From an uncultured Bacteroides sp. (GTDB lineage: Bacteria > Bacteroidota > Bacteroidia > Bacteroidales > Bacteroidaceae), in the NCBI RefSeq assembly GCF_963678845.1, contig NZ_OY787466.1, positions 620,001 through 684,000 on the forward strand: DNA of 64,000 bases, read 5' to 3'. The notes below the pieces were generated by a model. The model made no database searches and was not told the DNA's origin. It saw only the letters and a program-made list of their open reading frames with translations. The translations under genes and the position numbers were made by a program. Shown piece by piece: positions 10,001 to 16,633 of the stretch (position 1 is the first letter of the stretch; each line of letters starts with the position of its first letter).

Positions 10001-11407
10001 ATACAGAATGGAAAAATGCGTTTGCATGTTTCTCTTATTAACCTGAATAGCGTTATTGAAAATCTGAGTAAGGAATTCATTATTTTGTCTGAAGAGAATG
10101 AAATTAGCTATACCTGTCATTTTGATGACGATGATATATTTGTTTGGGCCGATAAAGAGAAACTAGAGATAGTTATACGTAATCTTCTTTCAAACGCATT
10201 CAAATTTACACCTTCTGGTGGGAGCATTCTTTTAACAGTAGGCCTTCTTCCCGATGGAAAAGCCTGTTTTGTCAGGGTTGACGATACTGGTACAGGTATT
10301 CCTCAGAATAAACTTACTGAGATTTTTGAACGTTTCTCACAGGGAGATAATGCAAAAGATACCACATATAAAGGTACAGGGATTGGATTGGCTCTTTCTA
10401 AGGAACTGATGAATTTACATCATGGGCGTATTACTGTTGAAAGTGAACAGTCCAAAGGATCCGCATTTACGGTTGAACTGCTATTAGGCAAAGAACATTT
10501 TAAACCTTCTGAGGTTGATTTTTATTTTAGTGATCAGGTTGATCAGCTTCCTCATGAAACTGCTATTTTAAATACAAATAGAAATGAAGAGGAGGATGAA
10601 CAACATGAGGACGATATGAACAAAGAAAATTCTGCGTTACCAAGTTTGTTACTTGTAGAAGATAATAAAGACTTATGTAACCTGATAAAGATGCAACTGG
10701 AAGATAAATTCCGTATATATATTGCAAATAACGGAGTTGAAGGCTTAAAGAAAGTTCACCTTTATCATCCGGACATTGTTGTGACAGATCAGATGATGCC
10801 AGAGATGGATGGTACTGAGATGTTACAGCGAATCAGGAAAGATTTTAAGATTAGTCATATTCCGGTAGTTATCCTGACTGCTAAGAGTAGTGATGAAGCA
10901 AAGACTATGGCTATAAGTCTTGGAGCAAATGCTTATATAACAAAACCTTTCAGTAAAGATTATCTGGTAGCTCGTATTGAACAGTTATTAAGAGAAAGAA
11001 AACTTTTCCAGGAAAGACTGTGGAAAAAGGATAGTGATGAACCATCGATTGATTATGAGCAATTTTTGGTTCAGAAAGATGTGCAATTACTAGAGAAAAT
11101 TCATCAGGTTATTGAAGATAATCTTGATAACAGCGACTTTAATATAGATACAATTGCCGCAAGTATTGGCTTAAGCCGTTCTTCTTTCTTTAAGAAGCTC
11201 AAAAGTCTTACAGGGCTTGCTCCGGTTGATCTTGTGAAAGAGATTCGTCTTAGCAAATCCATAGAATTGATTAAGAATACAGATCAAAGCATATCGGAGA
11301 TTGCTTTTTCTGTAGGGTTCAAAGATGTAGGCTATTTTGGTAAATGTTTCAGAAAGAAATATGATCAATCTCCCCGTGAATATATGAATACCTATAGAAA
11401 GTCGTAA
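7001..11407 (+). CDS. Hybrid two-component system sensor kinase/response regulator (HTCS)
   Basis: A 1468-residue one-protein two-component regulator typical of Bacteroides glycan loci. After a signal peptide (1-19) comes a double beta-propeller of two-component-regulator repeats (about 25-780; many D-x-x-G-x-x-W-x-G/S-T units such as DSDGFVWFGT). A Y_Y_Y domain follows (about 800-890). One membrane helix lies near 900-925. The histidine kinase has His948 in NISHELRTPL, an N box NLLSNAFKF and G boxes DDTGTGIP and GTGIGLAL. A receiver domain has phosphoacceptor Asp1263 in TDQMMPEMDG, and an AraC-type HTH covers about 1370-1465. In the family the periplasmic propeller binds an oligosaccharide and the HTH activates the local enzymes. 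It lies between the GH2 and beta-helix genes, so these flanking genes are its likely targets. Confidence 0.96.
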   Translation: MNKYLVLIIMLLSCRFATANNNMIIEHYSVENGVPHEIVNCAIKDSDGFVWFGTWYGLCSFDGQKFKTYNSRNLYYTDIPPRKIQKIIEDRSGNLWVKTIDHKLYLFDKHKECFYSVFNELRKKYSVNSQIIKIQKTEDGELLLLTKNKDLLKASSDRNGKINIILLHDSKNKAGNTKLKNNLLCESKDYISWIGMDYKILSCPKGRSLKSQSSDFILRKIGLTYEKELSCAYQNKGVLWLGDKQGKIYLITLYNGRIIPIKILQGKGVIENIQVEDRTKIYISVANKGVYLYDLKKKTFKLLFSSQIKEPVVKSFSDSFGKIWFVMGNKGVVYYNPSNNENRQFVFPNGLVNEDIQELDGKEHGMFFITSSGDLARIDHNKLTLDYLNHSEEFLKFEKGNRLCNILLDREGVLWVTSMDNGIYKISFPKKQFSLYSPCSFENKSLDAEICKVGVKALFEAKNGDIWVGTRNSEVYRLGRNGALKQKFSEANYNIGNVYHIMEDNRGNLWFSTKGKGLVKAEPDNSSSLGFRFTRFVNDENNPNSISSNEVYCSFLDSKGRIWAGLFGGGLNLLQEDHGKVIFKHKYNSFKYYPSNGMYMEIRNMIEDSEGRIWVGTSDGLMSFNGNFKRPDQIKFEVYQDGSDIADNDIYALYKDKKSQIWVSVFGGGLNKLIRYDYENRKPVFQSYGLKEGLKSDVILSIVEDGKSNLWLATEMGISRFDSRAQSFRNFDRYDGFIPVKMEEESALRCASGQLWFGCKDGILKFNPFRLQTYNFAYKTFIVDFKISNQDINSLNEGEHRQSVKELKTISLKHNQSMFTIEFAALNYYNQNRISYKYILQGYEEEWHFSGKNRIASYTNVPPGKYLFRVKTIDEANPSFVSERTMEIIILPPWWRTNIAYAIYAILFLALLYGVVKFVFFMIKIKNDIYIEQKLSELKIKFFTNISHELRTPLTLIKGPIQELREKEKLSDKGVKYIDLMEKSTDQMLNLVNQILDFRKIQNGKMRLHVSLINLNSVIENLSKEFIILSEENEISYTCHFDDDDIFVWADKEKLEIVIRNLLSNAFKFTPSGGSILLTVGLLPDGKACFVRVDDTGTGIPQNKLTEIFERFSQGDNAKDTTYKGTGIGLALSKELMNLHHGRITVESEQSKGSAFTVELLLGKEHFKPSEVDFYFSDQVDQLPHETAILNTNRNEEEDEQHEDDMNKENSALPSLLLVEDNKDLCNLIKMQLEDKFRIYIANNGVEGLKKVHLYHPDIVVTDQMMPEMDGTEMLQRIRKDFKISHIPVVILTAKSSDEAKTMAISLGANAYITKPFSKDYLVARIEQLLRERKLFQERLWKKDSDEPSIDYEQFLVQKDVQLLEKIHQVIEDNLDNSDFNIDTIAASIGLSRSSFFKKLKSLTGLAPVDLVKEIRLSKSIELIKNTDQSISEIAFSVGFKDVGYFGKCFRKKYDQSPREYMNTYRKS

Positions 11408-11476
11408 AATACTGATTACAAAAGCCATCTTTTATCGTTTTAGAATTATATTCATTAATCTAATAAGCTTAATAAA

Positions 11477-14400
11477 ATGAGGATAATTCGGATTACTACT
11501 TTAAGAAATATTTTTATAGTAGTTTTTTGTGCCATTGCTGCGCAAAGTCTTTTAGCTCAAAAGTATTCTTTGGAACTAAAAAACGGTAAGGTTAAATATA
11601 ACCTTGATCAGCAAAATAATAGAGTTCTAGATTTTTCATATTGCGGATATAGGAGTTCTGATAAAGATATTCCGACAGTTCCCAATAAAATAGTTGTCTC
11701 TCACCAGGAAGGTGATTGCTCTGCTGTTATTCAAAGAGCAATAAATTATGTATCTTCTTTGGCACCGGATAAGAATGGATTTAGAGGTACAGTTATATTA
11801 GATAAAGGAATATTTTATTTAGATAAATCTCTGTTTATAACAAAGTCGGGCGTTGTTTTGCGTGGGACAGATAAAAATCAGACAGTTCTTGTAAAGAGAG
11901 GGTATGACAGAGGATCTGTTATATATGTTGAAGGTAAGAACGATATGACAGTTACTGATACAATATCAATAGCTTCTTCCTATGTACCCGTTAATTCCCG
12001 CTCAATATCAATTATTTCCGACCATAAGATCAAAAAGGGAGATAGAGTAATGGTCTATCGTCCTTCGACAGCAGAATGGATTGCAAGTTTAGGATGTGAT
12101 CATTTTGGTGGTGGCATTACTTCCTTGGGATGGAAAGCCGGAGATATTGATTTGTTTTGGGATAGAACAATTGTCAATGAAGATAAAAATAGTGTAGAAC
12201 TGGATGTTCCTTTGACAATGGCTCTTGATGCTCAGTGGGGTAAATCTAAGTTGTTGGTATATCGTTGGAATAATAGAATATCTGATTGTGGTGTTGAAAA
12301 CCTTTCTATTGAATCAAGTTATAATCAAAAATATCCCAAAGATGAAGATCATTGTTGGGGAGGTGTATCTATTGAAAATGCAGAAAACTGTTGGGTACGT
12401 AAAGTCTCATTTAGATATCTGGCCGGAAGTGCAGTCTTTGTTCAACGGACAGCTTCTAAAGTAACTGTAGAAGATTGTATATCTACTGATCCTGTTTCTG
12501 AAACCGGTGGTATGCGTAGAAATACATTCTTAACAATGGGACAGCAAACTCTTTTCCAACGTTGTTATTCAGAACATGGTATGCACGATTTTGGTGCAGG
12601 ATTTTGTGCTCCGGGACCAAATGCTTTCGTACAGTGTGAAGCAAAAGAAGCCTTTGGATTTAGTGGCGCTTTGGAAAGTTGGGCTTGCGGTCTGTTATTT
12701 GATATAGTAAATATTGATGGTAATAATCTTACTTTTAAAAATCTAGGTCAGGATTATTGCGGTGCCGGCTGGGGCACAGGAAATAGTCTTTTCTGGCAAT
12801 GTTCTGCTTCTGAAATTGAATGTTACACACCTTCAAAAGATGCTGTTAACAGAGCTTATGGAACATGGGCACAATTCTCAGGTAATGGCGAATGGAACGA
12901 ATCAAATAACCATATTCAGCCAAGAAGCTTTTTCTATGCACAATTAGAAGAACGCTTAGGACAGGATTGCTCTGCAAGAGGCCGTGTTCTGCCAATGAAT
13001 ACAGATGCTTCCAGTAGTCCGACTGTTGAAGTTGCAGCTCAGATGGCTAAACAGTCTTTAACTACTCCTAGATTAACATTGCGCCATTGGATTGAACAAG
13101 ATTCAATGCCTGAAAGTGTTGTTGCTCATGCTAAACTAAAATTGGCTTCTTCTTTGAAAGTTTATGAAGAGAAAGAAACTGCTTATAAACAAATGGCTGT
13201 TGTTGATGGTAAGATCGAGATTAATAACCATCTTTTAACAGGTAACAGGTTTGAAGTTCCATGGTGGAACGGTAAATTGAGAACTAGCTTCTTGCCTCAG
13301 GCAAAACCACATATCACAAGATTTGTACCGGGCCGTGAAGGTACAGGATTGACTGACCGTATTGATTCTGTTGTAAATTTCATGAAGAATCACAATATTG
13401 TGGTATTAGACCATAATTATGGTTTGTGGTATGATTTAAGAAGGGATGATCATGAGCGTACTCGTCGTAGAACAGGAGATGTATGGGGACCTTTCTATGA
13501 ACAACCTTTTGCTCGATGTGGCGAAGGTACTGCATGGGATGGATTGTCAAAATATGATTTGAACATGCCAAATGAATGGTACTGGACACGATTGAAGGAG
13601 TTTGCGGATGAATCAGAAAAAGCAGGATTGGTCCTTTTTCATGAGAACTATTTCCAGCATAATATTATTGAAGCTGGTGCACATTGGGTAGATTGTCCAT
13701 GGCGTTCAGCGAACAATATTAATAACACTGATTTCCCGGAACCTGTTCCATTTACAGGTGATAAAAGAATCTTTATGGCCGACCGTTTTTATGACATTAC
13801 TCACCCTGTAAGACGTGAACTTCATAAAAAATATATTCGTCAATGTCTGAATAATTTTGCAGATAATAAAAATGTAGTTCAGCTTATTAGTGCAGAATTT
13901 ACAGGTCCGCTTCACTTTGTACAATTCTGGTTGGATGAGATTGGGGCATGGGAAAAAGAAACAGGTAAGCATGCAACAGTAGCACTTAGTACAACAAAAG
14001 ATGTTCAGGATGCAATCCTGAAAGATAAAAAACGTGCCGACCTAGTTGATATTATTGATATCAGATACTGGCATTATAAAAGTGATGGAACTACATATGC
14101 TCCTGAAGGTGGAAAGAATTTAGCTCCAAGACAGCAAGCTCGTCAAATGAAAGTTGGTAAGGTTACTTTCAAAGAAGCATATAAAGCAGTTAGTGAATAT
14201 AGAGAAATGTATCCCGAAAAAGCTGTGACTTTTTATGCTCAGAATTATCCTGATATGGCTTGGGCTGTATTTATGGCCGGAGGCTCTTTTCCTGTTCTTC
14301 CTGAAATTAATGATTCTGCATTCTTAAAAGATGCATTGAAGATGCATGTGGAAAAAACCGGTACCGAAAGTTATTGTAAACTGGTAAAAAATGGTCTGGG

Positions 14401-14590
14401 AACAATTATTTATTGCCAGTCAAAAGACAATTTTGCTTTACCAATTGCTCCGGGTACATATTCATTAAAGAAAGTAGATGTAAAAACAGGTAAGGTTTCA
14501 ATTGTTGCTAATAAGCTAAAAATAGGTAATACTTACCAGTTTAATGGTGGCGTAAATGCTCCGGGAGTTTATTGGTTCCAGGCATTGTAA
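11477..14590 (+). CDS. Secreted beta-helix protein, DUF4955/DUF6298-like
   Basis: A 1037-residue exported protein with signal peptide (1-27, ending LLAQ). The N-terminal half (about 50-480) reads as a right-handed parallel beta-helix of pectate-lyase type: a D-x-S-x-x-I-Q-x-A-I start (DCSAVIQRAINYV), a G-T-V-x-L-x-x-G-x-Y/F segment, then repeated short strands. The second half (about 590-1037), with DHERTRRRTGDVWGPFYEQ, EAGAHWVDCPWR and SAEFTGPLHFVQFWLDEIG, is like the DUF4955/DUF6298 regions described in Bacteroides. That half may be a TIM-barrel-like catalytic domain, but I cannot name catalytic residues and no activity is assigned. It is the last large enzyme-like gene of the locus and starts 69 bp after the HTCS gene. 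A role in pectic or other acidic glycan breakdown is inferred from fold and context. Confidence 0.7.
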   Translation: MRIIRITTLRNIFIVVFCAIAAQSLLAQKYSLELKNGKVKYNLDQQNNRVLDFSYCGYRSSDKDIPTVPNKIVVSHQEGDCSAVIQRAINYVSSLAPDKNGFRGTVILDKGIFYLDKSLFITKSGVVLRGTDKNQTVLVKRGYDRGSVIYVEGKNDMTVTDTISIASSYVPVNSRSISIISDHKIKKGDRVMVYRPSTAEWIASLGCDHFGGGITSLGWKAGDIDLFWDRTIVNEDKNSVELDVPLTMALDAQWGKSKLLVYRWNNRISDCGVENLSIESSYNQKYPKDEDHCWGGVSIENAENCWVRKVSFRYLAGSAVFVQRTASKVTVEDCISTDPVSETGGMRRNTFLTMGQQTLFQRCYSEHGMHDFGAGFCAPGPNAFVQCEAKEAFGFSGALESWACGLLFDIVNIDGNNLTFKNLGQDYCGAGWGTGNSLFWQCSASEIECYTPSKDAVNRAYGTWAQFSGNGEWNESNNHIQPRSFFYAQLEERLGQDCSARGRVLPMNTDASSSPTVEVAAQMAKQSLTTPRLTLRHWIEQDSMPESVVAHAKLKLASSLKVYEEKETAYKQMAVVDGKIEINNHLLTGNRFEVPWWNGKLRTSFLPQAKPHITRFVPGREGTGLTDRIDSVVNFMKNHNIVVLDHNYGLWYDLRRDDHERTRRRTGDVWGPFYEQPFARCGEGTAWDGLSKYDLNMPNEWYWTRLKEFADESEKAGLVLFHENYFQHNIIEAGAHWVDCPWRSANNINNTDFPEPVPFTGDKRIFMADRFYDITHPVRRELHKKYIRQCLNNFADNKNVVQLISAEFTGPLHFVQFWLDEIGAWEKETGKHATVALSTTKDVQDAILKDKKRADLVDIIDIRYWHYKSDGTTYAPEGGKNLAPRQQARQMKVGKVTFKEAYKAVSEYREMYPEKAVTFYAQNYPDMAWAVFMAGGSFPVLPEINDSAFLKDALKMHVEKTGTESYCKLVKNGLGTIIYCQSKDNFALPIAPGTYSLKKVDVKTGKVSIVANKLKIGNTYQFNGGVNAPGVYWFQAL

Positions 14591-14693
14591 CTACAAAAAT
14601 GGTAATAATTAGCAGAAATATGTTATAAAGCAGGATTATCAATTGTTTCTACTCTATAACCAAATATTCCCAAAAATAAAGTCTGTTGATATA

Positions 14694-14701
14694 TAGCTTT
14701 G
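14694..14701 (+). promoter_or_regulatory. -7 element of the ECF sigma gene
   Basis: TAGCTTTG matches the Bacteroides -7 consensus TAnnTTTG. No good -33 TTTG is present at the expected distance. Its position 39 bp before the ATG at 14741 argues against the in-frame TTG at 14699, which it overlaps. Confidence 0.45.
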
Positions 14702-14740
14702 CACTGTCTAGAAAGACAAAGCATAAAGTTAATAGATATC

Positions 14741-15319
14741 ATGAAGGAACAGAATGAGAATAGAATGGATAGTATGACTGCTGATACAGAAGTATCACAG
14801 TTGCTTTCCTTTTTACAATCAGGGGATATAAACGCTTTCTCCAGATTATATGATTTACACGTGAATATGCTCTTTAATTACGGCTGTAGGTTAACTACTG
14901 ACAAAGAGCTGTTGAAAGATTGTATTCACGATGTTTTTATTAAGATTTATAATAAACGTCAAGATCTTGGTGAAATCAGTAATTTTAAATCATATCTTTT
15001 CATCTCGTTGAAGAATAAGCTATGTGATGAGAGCCGTAAAAGAATCAATTTTTCAGATCTTGCAGTGGAAGAATATAATCCTGTAGCTTTAGAAAATGTA
15101 GAAAACGATTATATTAATTTTGAAATGGAGTCTATTTCCAATGAGAAGGTGAAGCATCTTTTAAGCCAACTTCCTCCACGTCAGAAAGAGGCTTTGACAT
15201 TATATTATATTGAAGAGAAAAAATACGAAGATATTTGTTTAATAATGGATATGAATTATCAGTCGGTCCGCAATTTAATTCATCGCGGAATATTAAAACT
15301 TCGTAGTATTGCTGTTTGA
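14741..15319 (+). CDS. ECF-family RNA polymerase sigma-70 factor
   Basis: A 192-residue ECF sigma factor from the ATG at 14741. The frame extends 14 codons upstream to a TTG that overlaps a -7 element, so that start is rejected. Region 2 is visible as LYDLHVNMLFNYGCRLTTD through DCIHDVFIKIY (roughly residues 35-80). Region 4 is visible as LPPRQKEALTLYYIEEKKYEDI through QSVRNLIHRGILKLR (roughly 142-190). In Bacteroides such sigma factors usually pair with a FecR anti-sigma factor and a SusC-type transducer to switch on a glycan or glycoprotein locus. Here the only following gene is a very short FecR-N-like protein. Targets cannot be read from the sequence. Control of the adjacent glycan genes is a guess based on position. 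Confidence 0.93.
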   Translation: MKEQNENRMDSMTADTEVSQLLSFLQSGDINAFSRLYDLHVNMLFNYGCRLTTDKELLKDCIHDVFIKIYNKRQDLGEISNFKSYLFISLKNKLCDESRKRINFSDLAVEEYNPVALENVENDYINFEMESISNEKVKHLLSQLPPRQKEALTLYYIEEKKYEDICLIMDMNYQSVRNLIHRGILKLRSIAV

Positions 15320-15398
15320 TATTTTTTTTTATACATTATGTGAGTACAAGTCTTCCACTTATTCGTTTTTTTAATATATCAATTAATTATGTGATAAA

Positions 15399-15644
15399 GT
15401 GGAAAAGAACGGATTAAACACAATAGAGGACTTTCTTACTAATGATAATTTCATTAGTCTGGTCTTTGAGCAGACTTCCTTATTGAAAAAATATTGGAAT
15501 GATTATTTCAAACTTAATCCCGGAAAGGAGTGTTTAGCAAATGAGGCTAAAAATATATTGCTAAATGAATTAGATGAACCGGGCATGGGTTCTGTAGAAC
15601 AGGAAAAGCTGAAAGAAAAGATTCTTTGTACAATTAGAAGGTAG
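15399..15644 (+). CDS. Short FecR N-terminal-like protein, possible stand-alone anti-sigma domain
   Basis: An 81-residue reading frame with a GTG start 79 bp after the ECF sigma gene; there is no in-frame ATG at the front. The segment from IEDFLTNDNFISLVFEQTS through a W-N-D-Y-F element matches the style of the cytoplasmic sigma-binding N-terminus of Bacteroidetes FecR anti-sigma factors. In those it is followed by a membrane helix and a periplasmic FecR domain; both are absent here. It ends with a charged helix and an immediate stop, then a strong hairpin terminator. Either it is a soluble anti-sigma domain with no transmembrane input or it is the remnant of a truncated FecR. Homology is judged by eye and could be wrong for so short a protein. 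Confidence 0.6.
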   Translation: MEKNGLNTIEDFLTNDNFISLVFEQTSLLKKYWNDYFKLNPGKECLANEAKNILLNELDEPGMGSVEQEKLKEKILCTIRR

Positions 15645-15670
15645 TAGTTTTATAATATAGGTTTTAAAAA

Positions 15671-15718
15671 GACCTGAGATCTGAATATTATTTTATTCAG
15701 GTCTCAGGTCTTCTTGCT
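15671..15718. terminator. Hairpin terminator between convergent units
   Basis: Two 17-nt arms (15671-15687 and 15694-15710, one G-T mismatch) with a 6-nt loop, T-rich on the + side. It separates the sigma/FecR-like genes from the convergent mazG and may serve both directions. Confidence 0.8.
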
Positions 15719-15732
15719 TTTATGGTTATATG

Positions 15733-16518
15733 TTATAATCCTTTTTTCTTTGCTTCGTTCCAGTATTTGTCCATTTCTTCAAGCGACAGATCTTTCAAAT
15801 TTGCTCCTTGTTTTATAGTGTTTTCTTCCAGATAGTTGAAACGGCGGATAAATTTGTGGTTAGTCCGTTCAAGTGCATTATCGGGGTTTATGCCGTAAAG
15901 ACGGGCAGCATTAATTATACTAAAGAATAAATCTCCGAATTCTGCTTCGGCTTTATCTTTGTCCATTGAGGATATTTCCGTTTGAAGTTCACCAAATTCT
16001 TCTTTCACTTTATCCCAAACCTGCTCTTTTTCTTTCCAGTCGAAACCCACATTTCGTGCTTTATCTTGTATGCGGTAAGCTTTTATTAAAGAGGGTAGGG
16101 AAGAAGGTACTCCGCTCAGCACAGATTTATTTCCTCCTTTTTCTTTTAGTTTAAGCTGTTCCCAGTTCTGGGAAACTTGTCCGGCTGTTTCAGCTACAGC
16201 ATCTCCAAATACATGTGGATGTCTGAAAATAAGTTTTTCACACAAATTGTCACATACATCTTTAATATCAAAATCATTAGTTTCTGATGCAATTTTGGAA
16301 TAAAACGCAACATGTAGCAATACATCTCCCAGCTCTTTGCAGGTTTCCTTTTTGTCTCCCTTCATCAGCGCATCACTTAATTCGTATACCTCTTCAATGG
16401 TGTTGGCTCTTAGACTCTCGTTTGTTTGTTTCCTGTCCCACGGACATTTCTCGCGAAGCTCATCGAGAATATCTAAAAATCGTCCGAAGGCTTCTATTTG
16501 TTCTTTTCTTGTATGCAT
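15733..16518 (-). CDS. mazG: Nucleoside triphosphate pyrophosphohydrolase MazG
   Basis: A 261-residue all-alpha NTP pyrophosphohydrolase that converts NTPs or dNTPs to monophosphates and PPi, a house-cleaning activity. Two MazG repeats are visible. The first has CPWDRKQTNESLRANTIEEVYELSDAL and ELGDVLLHVAFYSKIA, with the E-x-x-E and E-x-x-D metal-binding pattern. The second is shorter (EFGELQTEI, then EAEFGDLFFSIINAARLYG). The start at 16518 gives the conserved MHTRKEQIEAF N-terminus. An in-frame ATG at 16545 overlaps a -7 element at 16543-16550 and is rejected. Length fits the family (about 260). It is divergent from valS. Confidence 0.95.
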   Translation of the reverse strand: MHTRKEQIEAFGRFLDILDELREKCPWDRKQTNESLRANTIEEVYELSDALMKGDKKETCKELGDVLLHVAFYSKIASETNDFDIKDVCDNLCEKLIFRHPHVFGDAVAETAGQVSQNWEQLKLKEKGGNKSVLSGVPSSLPSLIKAYRIQDKARNVGFDWKEKEQVWDKVKEEFGELQTEISSMDKDKAEAEFGDLFFSIINAARLYGINPDNALERTNHKFIRRFNYLEENTIKQGANLKDLSLEEMDKYWNEAKKKGL

Positions 16519-16542
16519 GTTTGTAATTCTTTTAATCATAAG

Positions 16543-16550
16543 CAAAAGTA
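16543..16550 (-). promoter_or_regulatory. -7 element of mazG
   Basis: Read on the minus strand this is TACTTTTG, a full match to TAnnTTTG. It lies 25 bp before the ATG at 16518 and decides against the ATG at 16545. No convincing -33 box is visible. Confidence 0.45.
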
Positions 16551-16584
16551 GCTATTTCTTTCGCAGATACTCGTCTTTTTTTAT

Positions 16585-16592
16585 TAATTTTG
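16585..16592 (+). promoter_or_regulatory. -7 element of valS
   Basis: TAATTTTG matches TAnnTTTG and lies 41 bp before the valS ATG. The nearest -33-like sequence is TTTC, 22 bp upstream, so the promoter is only half supported. Confidence 0.45.
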
Positions 16593-16633
16593 CGGGCAAT
16601 ATTCAATGAATTAATAAATTATCAGATAAAAAC

